Of a stretch of DNA of 64,000 bases, positions 9,049-18,417 are shown one piece after another (position 1 is the first letter of the stretch; each line of letters begins with the position of its first letter). The notes under the pieces are model-generated. The model ran no database searches. It was given only the letters and a program-made list of their open reading frames with translations, and was not told the origin of the DNA. Where the stretch lies: the NCBI GenBank assembly GCA_025056565.1, contig JANWWA010000009.1, positions 61,461 to 125,460 of the forward strand, read 5' to 3'. The DNA is from Chloroherpetonaceae bacterium (GTDB lineage: Bacteria > Bacteroidota > Chlorobiia > Chlorobiales > Thermochlorobacteraceae). The translations under genes were made by a program, and so were the position numbers.

Positions 9049-10629
9049 ATGCCAAAGCGCAAAACAGAGCCGACTTTAGAAGATAAGAAGACGCTGATTA
9101 AGTCCGCTTTCAGCTCAATTGAAGAATCTGAAAAGCTCCGCGACCGAAAAGCGTCAGATAGCAGTATGAAGCAGGATATTGCGGACTTGCTCAAAGAGGT
9201 CATCCAGAAGCAACTCCGCAAGGACTACGACCCAGAGGTGAATGCACGTGTTATCGTCAATCCTGAGCGCGGCGATTTTGAAGTCTATATTATGAAAGAG
9301 GTGGTGCAGGAAGTCGATATCCCTACAATTCAAATTAGCTATGAGGAAGCGCGTAAAATTGATGACTCAATTGAGCTGGGTGATACCTTCGAGGAAGGTC
9401 CAATTGACTTAGAAAAATATCTCTCACGCAAGTCTATTCAGATTATCAAGCAAGCGGTTCAAAAGAAAATGCGCGATGCCGAGCGCGATGCAATCTACGA
9501 GGAGTGTCGTGAGAAGGTCGGTGAGATTGTCTCGGCAGAAGTCTATCAAATTCGTCCGAAGGAAATCATTTTCACCTACAACACATCCAAGAATCAGAAG
9601 GTGGATTTGATTTTGCCGATAAGCGAAAAAATGCCGAAAGACAATCCACGCAAGACCCCACGAATGAAACTGTATGTCAAAAAAGTCGAGCGGGAGAAAG
9701 TGCGCATTCGACAACCAGACGGCACAGAGATTGAAAAAGAGCGCGAAGATGGACCAATTCGCGTGATTGTCTCGCGCACTGACGACAACTTTCTGCGCAA
9801 GCTTTTCGAAGCTGAAGTGCCTGAGATTGCAGAAGGGTTAATTATTATCAAAGGCATTGCACGAGTGCCGGGCGAGCGTGCTAAGGTAGCAGTCGAGTCT
9901 ACCAGCAGCCGCATTGACCCAGTAGGGGCTTGTGTCGGACATCGTGGCAAACGTATTCAAAACATCGTCAAAGAACTTGGTAACGAGAATATTGATGTAA
10001 TCAGCTACAGTGATGAGCCACAAATTTACATTGCACGTGCTTTGCAGCCCGCCAAAATTGACCCAATGAGCATTTTTGCGGACTACAAAAACAAAAAAGC
10101 ACGCGTTACGCTCAAACCCGACCAAATCAAATATGCAATTGGTAAAAACGGCAACAATATACATCTTGCAGAAAAGCTAACAGGCTTTGAGATTGAGATT
10201 TATAGAGAGCTGGATAAAAACTTGCAAGACTCTGACGACATTGACATCATCGCGTTCCGCGAGGAGTTTGGAGATGATATGATCTATCAGCTCTTAGACA
10301 GTGGCTTAGATACAGCTCGTAAGGCACTGGAAGCAGGAGTTGATGGAATCGAGCGCGCCCTGATTCTTTCTCCAAAACGGGAAGACTCCTTCTTCGACAG
10401 CAAGCGAAATAAGGCTCAAACACGCGTAATGAGCGAGGAAGAGCGAAAGTATTGGCGTCGCATCGCGGAAAATATCTACAAAACACTTCAAGAAGAGTTT
10501 GAACATGAGGCTGGAGATGTGCCGCATCATAACCAGCCGACAACCGAACAAAGTCAGCAAGACGCTGAGACGGAGTCGGCAAGTGCGGCACTCACCGAAT
10601 CCTCTACCCAATCTGAAACGAAGGACTAG
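9049..10629 (+). CDS. nusA: Transcription termination/antitermination factor NusA
   Basis: Binds RNA polymerase and nascent RNA and modulates pausing, termination and antitermination. The 526-residue protein has the N-terminal polymerase-binding domain (about 40-125), an S1 domain (about 150-225, VGEIVSAEVYQIRPKEIIF), KH1 around residue 293 (GACVGHRGKRIQNIVKEL) and KH2 around 361 (IKYAIGKNGNNIHLAEKL). A poorly conserved acidic, Ser/Thr-rich C-terminal tail follows. The N terminus has about 45 extra charged residues before the usual start of the family. It lies 30 bases after rimP and 46 before infB, in the usual order. Confidence 0.96.
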   Translation: MPKRKTEPTLEDKKTLIKSAFSSIEESEKLRDRKASDSSMKQDIADLLKEVIQKQLRKDYDPEVNARVIVNPERGDFEVYIMKEVVQEVDIPTIQISYEEARKIDDSIELGDTFEEGPIDLEKYLSRKSIQIIKQAVQKKMRDAERDAIYEECREKVGEIVSAEVYQIRPKEIIFTYNTSKNQKVDLILPISEKMPKDNPRKTPRMKLYVKKVEREKVRIRQPDGTEIEKEREDGPIRVIVSRTDDNFLRKLFEAEVPEIAEGLIIIKGIARVPGERAKVAVESTSSRIDPVGACVGHRGKRIQNIVKELGNENIDVISYSDEPQIYIARALQPAKIDPMSIFADYKNKKARVTLKPDQIKYAIGKNGNNIHLAEKLTGFEIEIYRELDKNLQDSDDIDIIAFREEFGDDMIYQLLDSGLDTARKALEAGVDGIERALILSPKREDSFFDSKRNKAQTRVMSEEERKYWRRIAENIYKTLQEEFEHEAGDVPHHNQPTTEQSQQDAETESASAALTESSTQSETKD

Positions 10630-10675
10630 TCTTAATAAAACCTAATTTTCACTTGCGGAAAGGAAGGACGACAAG

Positions 10676-13600
10676 ATGAGCGAAGACAATAAGACGGTTG
10701 AAGAAAAGAAGTATAAAGTCGCTGACATTGCTGAGGAACTGGCGATTTCTGCCCAAGACCTAATTGCGTTCTTGGGGCAGAACGGCATCAAAGTGGCCTC
10801 TGCATCTACAAAGGTCGGAGAAAGTGCGCGGGCGCTCATCTTGGAGCACTTTAGCGACGCTAAAAAACAAAGCGATGCGAACCGCAAACTCAAGGCAGAA
10901 AAGGAAAAGAAGAAGAAAGCCTTAGAGGCAAGGGTTGAGACGCCGATAAAAGAAAGCAGGCCAAGGGTTGCAGTAGCAAAGCCCAAGCCTGAACCAGCAC
11001 CACCACCTGCACCTGAGCCACCGCGCGAAATACCTGCCCCGACGACAGCAAGTGAGCCTGTCCCAGAAATCGCACCCGAACCAGCTGTAGCAGCCGCAGC
11101 AGACAAAGTAGCTGAAGCAGTGTCGGAAAAAGCTGTAACGGAGACTGTTGCAGATGAAACTGCGGCTCAAAGTGTGGTACAAGCGGAGCTAGCAATTGTG
11201 GCTACTCCAGTCAATGGAGAAGCAGCTTACCAAGTAACGCAAGAGACAAAGAGCGAGCCTGTAGCTACAACGCCCAGCGAGACAACGGCGACACCAGCAG
11301 CGCAGCTTGAAGAAAAGCCTCAACCGAAAGAGCAAGACGCAAGTGAAAACTTGCCTGCGGAGACCATAATACCCACAGCCGATGTGGCTCAGGTGGAGGC
11401 AAGCGAGCCAACACGTGCGTCTGAGCAATCAAGTGAAGAGCCCGTTGCAGTAGCGACAGCGCTAACAGGGAGCCTAAGCGAAGAGCTGGTGCAGAAAACA
11501 GAACCTGACACGCGAACCGAGCTGCAACGCGAAATTGAGCGTCAGCAAGCGGAAATTGCAAGTAAATTTGCCGTAGCTGAAAATGTAGGGGGCTTGCGTG
11601 TCTTAGGCGAAATTGACCTCTTCAAAAAGAAGAAAAAGAAGGAGAAGAAGAAACGCTTTGGTGAGCAAGCGCGTGACCTGCGTGAGCAATCTAAGCTGAC
11701 AGAAAGCACAACGCCAAAGGCAGCACCAGTGCCAAGCTCTGCACCAAAAGCGCAGCCAGCGCCAAAGCCAATTGAGGCGAAAAAAACTCAGCCGCCACCA
11801 CCTGTGCCGCCACGTCAGCAGGAAGTCTACTCGACAGAGCCACCTGCTAAGCCCTCCAAGAAGGAAGCAGTAGCCGATGCGGAAGAAAAACTGGAAGGGC
11901 GCGGTAAAAAACGCCATAAGCGCCATGAGATTGATGAGAAAATCATTGAGCGCAACATTCGTGAAACAATGCTAGGCGAAGTCGGTGAGGTAGCATCGCG
12001 TCAGAAATTCCGCAAACAGCGCCGTCGTGAGCGGGAGGAGAAAATGGAACTCGAGGCGGCACAACGGGCTGCGGAAGACAAAATTGTCAAAGTGACCGAG
12101 TTTGCCACAACACACGAATTTGCTGACCTGCTAGGCGTAACCCCCAAAGAAGTGATTGAAAAGTGTTTCCGAATGGGCAAGCTCATTACCATCAACCAGC
12201 GTCTCGATCGGGAAACAATGGAACTGCTTGCACTGGAATTCGGACGCGAGATTCAATTTATTTCTGATGTCGAAGCTACGCAGGCGCAGACCGAAGAAGA
12301 CAGACCCGAAGACCTGGCTAAGCGTCCGCCAGTGGTAACAATTATGGGTCATGTCGATCATGGCAAGACCTCGCTGCTCGACTACATTCGCCAGAGCAAT
12401 ATAGTGGCCGGCGAAGCAGGCGGTATCACCCAGCACATCGGCGCATATGAGGTAACGCTTGAAAACGGCGAAAAGATTACCTTCTTAGACACGCCCGGAC
12501 ACGAAGCCTTCACAGCAATGCGCGCACGTGGAGTGCAAGTAACAGATATTGTCATTTTGGTTGTGGCGGCTGACGACAATGTGATGCCGCAGACGGTTGA
12601 AGCAATTAACCATGCCAAAGCTGCTGGCGTCCCGATTGTGGTGGCGATTAACAAAATCGATAAGCCTGAGGCTAATCCTGATAAGATTCGTGCGCAGCTT
12701 GCAGAAAACGGTGTAGTAGTCGAAGAATGGGGCGGCGAAGTGCAGTGCCAAGAAATTTCTGCCAAGAAGGGAATCGGTGTGCGCCAACTTCTGGATAAGG
12801 TATTGGCACAAGCCGATCTGATGAATCTGAAAGCAAACTACAATCCTAATCGATTGGCGAAAGGGGTCGTCATTGAAGCAGAGTTAGATAAAGGCAAAGG
12901 AGCTGTAGCAACCGTGCTAGTTCAGACCGGTTTGCTAAGGGTCGGTGCCCCGTTTGTGGCAGGGTTAGTCTATGGGCGTGTGCGTGCGATGTTAGATGAG
13001 CGTGGACGACGTGTCGAGGAAGCTCATCCTTCTCAACCCGTGCGCGTGCTAGGCTTTGAAGGCTTACCAGAGGCAGGTGATGTCTTCAATGTCATGCCTT
13101 CTGACCGTGAAGCGCGCGAAATTGCCACACGCCGTCAGCTCATTCGTCGTGAACAGCTACTGCGTCAAGCGACACGTGTCAAGCTCAACGAAATTTCTAA
13201 GCAAGCGCAGAGCGGACAAGTCAAAACGCTGCGCATTGTGCTCAAGGCTGACACGGGCGGCTCCATTGAAGCGCTATCAGATGGCTTGATGAAAATTCAG
13301 ACCAATGAAGTCAATGTGGAAATTATCCACAAAGGCGTAGGTCAAATCACAGAGAGCGATGTGTTGTTAGCCGCTGCGTCCGATGCGATTATTATCGGCT
13401 TCCGAGTGCGCCCGAACCTGAATGCAAAACGCTTGGCAGAGCAGGAAAATATTGACATTCGTTTCTACAGCGTCATCTATCATGCGCTCGAAGAAGTCAA
13501 AGATGCACTTGAAGGAATGCTGTCGCCAGAAGTGTCTGAAAAGTTGGTGGGTATGGCTGAAGTGCGGGAAGTCTTCCGCATCTCCAAAGTAGGCAATGTG

Positions 13601-13843
13601 GCAGGGTGTTATGTGCTGGAAGGCAAAATTCGCCGTGATGCACGGGTCAGACTGCTGCGCGATGGCGTGCAAATCTACGAAGGTGAGCTATCCTCGCTCA
13701 AACGCTTCAAAGACGATGTCAAGGAGGTCGAGACAGGCTTCGAGTGCGGTCTGACACTTTCAGGCTACGACGACATCAAAGTCGGCGACGTGATAGAGAT
13801 CTTTGAAACCGTCGAAACCAAACGCAAGTTGACGGTAGAGTAA
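10676..13843 (+). CDS. infB: Translation initiation factor IF-2
   Basis: GTPase that delivers initiator tRNA to the ribosome. The 1055 residues begin with an IF2-N domain (YKVADIAEELAISAQDLIAF), then about 400 residues of Ala/Pro/Glu/Lys-rich linker including a Lys-rich patch (about 315-330), then a second N domain before the G domain. GTPase motifs are GHVDHGKT (about residue 560), DTPGHEAF (about 604) and NKID (about 659), followed by domains II-IV. The length is at the long end for bacteria because of the linker. The ribosome-binding site AAGGAAGG lies just upstream of the ATG. Confidence 0.97.
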   Translation: MSEDNKTVEEKKYKVADIAEELAISAQDLIAFLGQNGIKVASASTKVGESARALILEHFSDAKKQSDANRKLKAEKEKKKKALEARVETPIKESRPRVAVAKPKPEPAPPPAPEPPREIPAPTTASEPVPEIAPEPAVAAAADKVAEAVSEKAVTETVADETAAQSVVQAELAIVATPVNGEAAYQVTQETKSEPVATTPSETTATPAAQLEEKPQPKEQDASENLPAETIIPTADVAQVEASEPTRASEQSSEEPVAVATALTGSLSEELVQKTEPDTRTELQREIERQQAEIASKFAVAENVGGLRVLGEIDLFKKKKKKEKKKRFGEQARDLREQSKLTESTTPKAAPVPSSAPKAQPAPKPIEAKKTQPPPPVPPRQQEVYSTEPPAKPSKKEAVADAEEKLEGRGKKRHKRHEIDEKIIERNIRETMLGEVGEVASRQKFRKQRRREREEKMELEAAQRAAEDKIVKVTEFATTHEFADLLGVTPKEVIEKCFRMGKLITINQRLDRETMELLALEFGREIQFISDVEATQAQTEEDRPEDLAKRPPVVTIMGHVDHGKTSLLDYIRQSNIVAGEAGGITQHIGAYEVTLENGEKITFLDTPGHEAFTAMRARGVQVTDIVILVVAADDNVMPQTVEAINHAKAAGVPIVVAINKIDKPEANPDKIRAQLAENGVVVEEWGGEVQCQEISAKKGIGVRQLLDKVLAQADLMNLKANYNPNRLAKGVVIEAELDKGKGAVATVLVQTGLLRVGAPFVAGLVYGRVRAMLDERGRRVEEAHPSQPVRVLGFEGLPEAGDVFNVMPSDREAREIATRRQLIRREQLLRQATRVKLNEISKQAQSGQVKTLRIVLKADTGGSIEALSDGLMKIQTNEVNVEIIHKGVGQITESDVLLAAASDAIIIGFRVRPNLNAKRLAEQENIDIRFYSVIYHALEEVKDALEGMLSPEVSEKLVGMAEVREVFRISKVGNVAGCYVLEGKIRRDARVRLLRDGVQIYEGELSSLKRFKDDVKEVETGFECGLTLSGYDDIKVGDVIEIFETVETKRKLTVE

Positions 13844-13901
13844 GAACGCGGTAAGACAGGGGCAATCCTTGCCAACGTTTCCCGAATAAGGAGTTTCCAC
13901 T

Positions 13902-14267
13902 ATGTCAGTCCGAACAGAGCGAGTGGCTGAGCTGCTTCAGCGAGAACTAAGCGATATCTTTCAGAAAGAACTGCCACGCAACGGCGCCCTGACAACGATT
14001 CAAGGCGTGAAAGTTTCACCCGACCTGAGTATTGCACACATCTACCTCTCGGTTTTAGGCAGCAAAGAGATGGCGCAGTCCGTGCTGGCTCACATCCGTA
14101 AGGAGAAGGGCTTTTTCCGCAAGGAGCTATCTATGCGTATCCGCAACCAGTTTCGGCGTATGCCTGAGCTGGAATTTCACATTGATGATACCCCTGAACG
14201 GGCAGCGCGCTTGGAAATGCTCATTCGTGAGGCGAATCAAAACTCTTCTGGCAGCTCGACGATGTAG
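13902..14267 (+). CDS. rbfA: 30S ribosome-binding factor A
   Basis: Cold-shock and 30S maturation factor that associates with 16S rRNA helix 1. The 121-residue protein has the KH-like pattern with RTERVAELLQRELSDIFQKE at the N terminus, GVKVSPDLSIAHIYLSVLGS in the middle and RNQFRRMPELEFHIDDT near the end. A good ribosome-binding site (AAGGAG) precedes the ATG. Its position between infB and truB is the standard order. Confidence 0.95.
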   Translation: MSVRTERVAELLQRELSDIFQKELPRNGALTTIQGVKVSPDLSIAHIYLSVLGSKEMAQSVLAHIRKEKGFFRKELSMRIRNQFRRMPELEFHIDDTPERAARLEMLIREANQNSSGSSTM

Positions 14268-14275
14268 GCGTAGTA

Positions 14276-15016
14276 ATGCGTGCAGTTCAATCTTCAACAT
14301 ACCTGCCTGAGTGCGAAAGCCGCTTGCTGCTGGTTGATAAGCCCCTCAACTGGACATCCTTTGATGTAGTAGCGAAAGTGCGTAATGCTTATACCCGTGC
14401 AGGGTATCGCTGCAAAGTAGGGCACAGCGGCACACTCGACCCAAAAGCTACAGGACTGCTGATTCTTGCCACAGGCAAAGCCACAAAGCAGCTACCGCAA
14501 CTGGAGACCTTAGACAAAACCTACTCAGGCACTATCAAATTAGGGGCAAAAACCCTTAGCTACGACAGTGAAACAGAGGAGTATGACCACAGACCGCTCT
14601 CTGACCTGTCGCCAGAGTGCATTCTGCAAACGGCTCGGCGTTTCACGGGCAAGATGCAGCAAAAACCACCAATGTATTCAGCGGTCTGGCATAATGGCAA
14701 GCGGCTCTATGAGCTTGCACGAGCAGGAGAGATAATTGAAGAGCGTCCAAGCCGAGAAATTGAAGTGTATGAATTTGAAGTTATTGAAATTGCCTTACCA
14801 CTGGTGTTCTTCCGCTGCCGAGTGTCGAAGGGCACTTATATTCGAGCGCTGGCAAATGATTTTGGGAATGCGTTGGGTGTCGGAGGGTATTTGGTTGCGC
14901 TGCGTCGTGAACGCATAGGCAGGTTTGAGGTGTCGCAGGCCCAGACCATTGAGCAAATTTTGGCAGATATTGCGCCGCGCGCACAGTCCGCAGAATCTCA
15001 GGAAAGACAACTGTAA
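14276..15016 (+). CDS. truB: tRNA pseudouridine(55) synthase TruB
   Basis: Isomerises uridine 55 in the T loop of tRNAs. The 246-residue protein carries the catalytic motif GHSGTLDPKATGLL with the nucleophilic Asp at about residue 55, KTYSGTIKLG, QKPPMYSAVWHNGKRLYELA, and the C-terminal SKGTYIRALANDFG. The C-terminal PUA extension is short or absent, as in other compact TruB proteins. The start lies 8 bases after the rbfA stop, and ribF starts 1 base after its own stop. Confidence 0.95.
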   Translation: MRAVQSSTYLPECESRLLLVDKPLNWTSFDVVAKVRNAYTRAGYRCKVGHSGTLDPKATGLLILATGKATKQLPQLETLDKTYSGTIKLGAKTLSYDSETEEYDHRPLSDLSPECILQTARRFTGKMQQKPPMYSAVWHNGKRLYELARAGEIIEERPSREIEVYEFEVIEIALPLVFFRCRVSKGTYIRALANDFGNALGVGGYLVALRRERIGRFEVSQAQTIEQILADIAPRAQSAESQERQL

Positions 15017-15017
15017 G

Positions 15018-16007
15018 ATGCAAATCCTACATTACCGACATCGTCAGCTTTTGACTGAACAAGGAGAAGTGTTGCCACCCCTTGCGGCGCGTTCATCGGC
15101 GATTACCATCGGTGCATTTGATGGCGTGCATTTGGGGCATCGACACTTGCTGGGGCGATTGCTGGGACGCGCTAAGTCCGAAGGACTGCGTTCAGTGGTC
15201 ATTACATTTGAGCCACACCCACGCACCATAGTGGCAAAGCCAGAGTCAAAGCCATTGCGCTTGCTAAGCACACCAGAAGAAAAAATTGCCTTGCTCTCTA
15301 CGCTGGAGATTGATACACTAATCGTTGTGGAGTTCACCAAAGCTTTCTCTGAACTGTCGCCAGAAGCGTTTGTTGAAGAAATTCTGCTGCGCGAGTTTGG
15401 GCTGTCTGCCATGGTGATTGGTTACGACCACGGCTTTGGCAAAGACCGAAAGGGCACAATGCAAACACTGCTGCAGCTATCGCAACAACACGGCTTTACG
15501 ATGGAGGTAGTAGAGGAATTTTCTTTGGACGGGCGACATATTTCCAGCTCCCAAATTCGGGCATTAGTAGCCGCAGGGCAGCTGAGTGAGGCAAATTTGC
15601 TACTGGGCAGCCCATATCGTTTAACTGGCAAGGTTGTGCACGGTGAACGGCGCGGACGTCTGATTGGTTTTCCAACAGCGAACTTGGAGATAAGTCATCC
15701 GATAAAGCTCATTCCGCATATCGGCGTCTATGCAGCAGATGTCAGTCTGGCGACAGGGCGATATCGCGCAATGGTCAACATCGGTTACCGCCCAACTGTC
15801 TCTAACTTGCCACGCCTGCAAATTGAGGCGCACATTTTGAATTTCAGTGGCGACCTCTATGGCGCTACACTCACGCTGGAACTGCTGCAGCGCCTGCGCG
15901 ATGAACAGAAATTCCCCAGCCTTGAAGCCCTAAAAGCGCAGCTCGAGGAAGATAAGCGGCTCATAGAAGCGGTGCCCTCCTTTGCTGCAACCGTGATGAT
16001 GAGCTAA
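15018..16007 (+). CDS. ribF: Bifunctional riboflavin kinase / FAD synthetase
   Basis: Phosphorylates riboflavin to FMN and adenylylates FMN to FAD. The N-terminal nucleotidyltransferase half shows AITIGAFDGVHLGHRHLL and the ISSSQIRALV segment. The C-terminal flavokinase half shows GERRGRLIGFPTANL and GVYAADVSL. The length of 329 residues is typical. The frame is open upstream, overlapping truB, but the ATG at 15018 gives the family N terminus. It closes the rimP-nusA-infB-rbfA-truB-ribF run. The 170 bases after it contain the next promoter. Confidence 0.95.
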   Translation: MQILHYRHRQLLTEQGEVLPPLAARSSAITIGAFDGVHLGHRHLLGRLLGRAKSEGLRSVVITFEPHPRTIVAKPESKPLRLLSTPEEKIALLSTLEIDTLIVVEFTKAFSELSPEAFVEEILLREFGLSAMVIGYDHGFGKDRKGTMQTLLQLSQQHGFTMEVVEEFSLDGRHISSSQIRALVAAGQLSEANLLLGSPYRLTGKVVHGERRGRLIGFPTANLEISHPIKLIPHIGVYAADVSLATGRYRAMVNIGYRPTVSNLPRLQIEAHILNFSGDLYGATLTLELLQRLRDEQKFPSLEALKAQLEEDKRLIEAVPSFAATVMMS

Positions 16008-16100
16008 AGATGGAACGGTTATGCGTATTATTTTTCGGTGAGTAAGATGTGCCGAAGTAACGCTGAGGGGCTTCTCTGAAAGGGTCAAGAGGGTCGCAAC

Positions 16101-16129
16101 TTGTAAGTTCGCATTGGAAAGCATATATT
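16101..16129 (+). promoter_or_regulatory. Promoter of the sigma-factor / ImmA module
   Basis: TTGTAA at 16101-16106 and TATATT at 16124-16129 are separated by 17 bases. Initiation would be about 16136, leaving a leader of about 40 bases to the ATG at 16178. This supports independent transcription of the three-gene module. Confidence 0.6.
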
Positions 16130-16177
16130 CCTTTCTACTTTTTGAGAGCGACTTCGTCAACCTCAAAACAAGCCCCG

Positions 16178-16840
16178 ATGATGGTACCACTCACCAATCC
16201 GCACTTTAATGAAGAAATGCATCACAAGACCGATGGCGAGCTGTTGCAAATCGTTGCCGAGAGAAGTCCGAGGTCTGAGCACGCATTTGCCGCATTTTAC
16301 AATCGCTATATCGAGTATGTGTTCTTTATATGCAAGCGAAAATATGGCACACAGCTTTGCGAGGACGAGATATGTGACCTTGTGCAAGAGACATTCGTGC
16401 GAGTCTTTGAGCGAGCTGACACTTTCTGTGAAGAGGCAAAGCTTGCAGAAGATGAGCGACGCAGACGCACACAAGGCTGGCTGCAACGCATTATGGCAAA
16501 CATTTTTATAGACCGCAAGCGCCGTAACCAGAGCATTGTAACGCAGCCGCTGCCAGAAGGCGCAGAAAATCTGTTCATCGCGGCAGAAGATTCTGGCGAA
16601 GAGACACAGCTGTCAAAGAAAATGCAACTGGTGCAGCAAGCTATAGCCAGCTTGCCAGAGCGAGACCAAGATATTGTGCGCACAATCTACCAGTGGTATG
16701 AACCAAGCAAAAAGCTGCCATCGACGGTAATTGCGGAGTTGGTGGAGCGGTATCAAACCACGCCGGAGAACATTCGCAAAATTTTAAGTCGAGCCAGAAA
16801 AAAAATCCAAGCCTATCTGGAGCAACACGGCTGTCTTTAA
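16178..16840 (+). CDS. RNA polymerase sigma factor, ECF-like
   Basis: A 220-residue sigma-70 family protein. Region 2 is visible at about residues 30-105 (YNRYIEYVFFICKRKYG, DEICDLVQETFVRVFERA, then WLQRIMANIFIDRKRR), and region 4 at about 155-215 (LPERDQDIVRTIYQWYEP ... TTPENIRKILSRARKKIQAY). Regions 1 and 3 are lacking, as in ECF factors. The region 4 core is unusual, with an insertion (WYEPSKKLPSTVIAELVERYQ) before the recognition helix. The frame is open to a TTG at 16142, but the first ATG at 16178 fits the promoter better. It is followed after 19 bases by a small hydrophilic gene and an ImmA-type protease, not by a membrane anti-sigma factor. Confidence 0.85.
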   Translation: MMVPLTNPHFNEEMHHKTDGELLQIVAERSPRSEHAFAAFYNRYIEYVFFICKRKYGTQLCEDEICDLVQETFVRVFERADTFCEEAKLAEDERRRRTQGWLQRIMANIFIDRKRRNQSIVTQPLPEGAENLFIAAEDSGEETQLSKKMQLVQQAIASLPERDQDIVRTIYQWYEPSKKLPSTVIAELVERYQTTPENIRKILSRARKKIQAYLEQHGCL

Positions 16841-16859
16841 CCTATCCGTTTCACGAGCT

Positions 16860-17243
16860 ATGAACAAACATTCTTCGCAATCCAACATGCCTGACGACCT
16901 TGATGCGCTAATCTATCGCACCATGGTTGAAATGCAGTGGATTGAGCCGATTAGCGACGAGACACTCAAGCAAGATGAGCAAGATTTCAGAGCAGCACGG
17001 AAGGCAAATGAAATCCATTTGCCGCAGGTGCTTGAGTCGCCTGATGTAATTCTTGCTAAGTTGCAAAAGCGTCACCAAGCGGCAGGGCGTTCAATTGGTG
17101 CAGAAATTCAGGAGCAAATGGCGCGTGCAGCACGAGAAGGTGGCGCTGTTCCACCTGAAGTCGAAGAGCAGATGCGTCGTGACCGTGCAGCTGCCGAAGC
17201 AAAACTTCAAATGCGCAAGGGCTATGAAGACCTTTTCAGTTGA
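16860..17243 (+). CDS. Small hydrophilic protein between sigma factor and ImmA-type protease
   Basis: I do not recognise a family. The 127-residue product is strongly charged and soluble. The N-terminal 40 residues hold DDLDALIYRTMVEMQWIEPI, and the C-terminal half is predicted helical and rich in Ala, Glu, Arg and Gln (EIQEQMARAAREGG, EVEEQMRRDRAAAEAKLQM). No membrane helix, signal peptide or classic zinc anti-sigma motif (HxxxCxxC) is visible. Its last 20 bases overlap the start of the metallopeptidase gene, which implies coupled translation. By position it could be an anti-sigma factor or protease substrate that controls the upstream sigma factor. That is inference from gene order. Confidence 0.75.
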   Translation: MNKHSSQSNMPDDLDALIYRTMVEMQWIEPISDETLKQDEQDFRAARKANEIHLPQVLESPDVILAKLQKRHQAAGRSIGAEIQEQMARAAREGGAVPPEVEEQMRRDRAAAEAKLQMRKGYEDLFS

Positions 17244-18066
17244 TACCACCATTTCTCGCGCCGACGAAATTGCCGAACTGGCGGAATTTATTGCCGAAGA
17301 ATACGGCAGCAACGGCAGAGTTGACCTGCTCAGTATCGCCCGCCAGAAGAATATCACCCACAGCTTTGGCTACTACAAAAACGCCTTCGATGGAATGCTG
17401 GAGTATTACAACAAGCGGTTTCATATCTACTGCAACCTTAGTCGGGTCGGGCGATATGATTCTGCACGCGCACGCTTCACGATTGCCCATGAACTTGGGC
17501 ATTACTTTATTGATGAGCACCGCAATGCCTTGCAGTCAGGTTTTGCTCCTGCGCATCTTTCAGTGTGCGAGTATGAGTCCGATAACCTTGTGGAGCGCGA
17601 AGCAGACTGGTTTGCCTCTAACCTACTGATGCCAAAGCCCTACTTTACGAAAGTTGCCCAAGAAAGCTCGCTGGGAATGAAAGGTATCTTGGCACTGCAG
17701 CAGCACTTCCAGACATCTGTCACCAGCACAGCACTGCGGTATGCGCAAGTAGGCATCGTGCCTTGCTTGGTGATGAAATGGACATTTCCACAGGGACTGG
17801 TCTGGCTACGGGCATCGCATCATGAGTTTTTGGCAGAGCTACCACCCCCAATTTCCGTAGCTAATAAACTGCCTGAAAACTCGCCAACTTTGTGGGCTTT
17901 GATGGGCGCGCGCATGCCTGCAGAAGGCTTTTTCTCGGCACAGGTAACTGCAGGTATATGGTTTCCATCGCTGCGAGATACGGCGTTGCGTGATGCAGGA
18001 TGCATAGAGCAAGCCATTCGCTTGGGACAATTCGGCGTCATCACGTTGCTTTACTTTACTGAGTAA
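17224..18066 (+). CDS. ImmA/IrrE-family zinc metallopeptidase
   Basis: A 280-residue protein with the gluzincin motif HELGH (about residues 89-93) and the downstream EREADWFASNLLMP segment (about 124-137), which supplies the third zinc ligand and is diagnostic of the ImmA/IrrE (DUF955) family. Known members cleave partner repressors (ImmA-ImmR of ICEBs1, IrrE-DdrO of Deinococcus). The C-terminal half (about 150-280) resembles the GAF-like sensory part of IrrE-type proteins only loosely. The frame is open upstream inside the preceding gene, but the ATG at 17224 matches the start of homology. No Xre-type repressor is adjacent, so the target is probably the 127-residue neighbour or the sigma factor. 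Confidence 0.88.
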   Translation: MKTFSVDTTISRADEIAELAEFIAEEYGSNGRVDLLSIARQKNITHSFGYYKNAFDGMLEYYNKRFHIYCNLSRVGRYDSARARFTIAHELGHYFIDEHRNALQSGFAPAHLSVCEYESDNLVEREADWFASNLLMPKPYFTKVAQESSLGMKGILALQQHFQTSVTSTALRYAQVGIVPCLVMKWTFPQGLVWLRASHHEFLAELPPPISVANKLPENSPTLWALMGARMPAEGFFSAQVTAGIWFPSLRDTALRDAGCIEQAIRLGQFGVITLLYFTE

Positions 18067-18160
18067 GCAAGGGACTGTTCACAGAAAAACGAAGACCGTC
18101 CGCGCCTTGTTTGCAGAGCATGATAAAGATGCATAGATTTGCTTTTTACCTTAACTGGCT

Positions 18161-18234
18161 GCGCCCGTAGCTCAACTGGATAGAGCATTGGTCTCCGAAG
18201 CCAAAGGCTATGGGTTCGAATCCCGTCGGGCGCA
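18161..18234 (+). tRNA. tRNA-Arg (anticodon CCG)
   Basis: The 74 bases fold as a full cloverleaf. The acceptor GCGCCCG pairs with CGGGCGC, the D arm is GCTC/GAGC, and the anticodon stem TTGGT/GCCAA holds the loop CTCCGAA with anticodon CCG. The T arm has the loop TTCGAAT, and the discriminator is A. The CCA end is not encoded. A promoter-like TTGCAG (18111-18116) with 17-base spacing to TAGATT (18134-18139) lies upstream. Confidence 0.95.
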
Positions 18235-18417
18235 CGGTCGTTTTGTCCATGCGGCACGGTGGATTGGAATGCGCAGATAGATGCGCTGGCTGGATATGTG
18301 CCCAACAGAATTTCGTCAAATTGCCCTCTCCGAGGAGAAAAAACTGAACGGCTCGCACGCTTTTTCTGGGTTTGGAGCACGCTAAAAGCACTGGCAAATG
18401 CGACCTTCGTCAAAAAA

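Noticed and set aside
11605..11670. Lys-rich repeat in the infB linker as a separate domain
   Set aside because: It is the low-complexity linker common in long IF-2 proteins.
16178..16840. Primary or sigma-54 factor
   Set aside because: Only regions 2 and 4 are present and length is about 220 residues, typical of ECF factors.
18051..18413. Leftward open frames crossing 18161-18234 with phrases like DGIRTHSLWLRRPMLYP
   Set aside because: They are translations of the antisense strand of the tRNA-Arg gene, a well-known false annotation.
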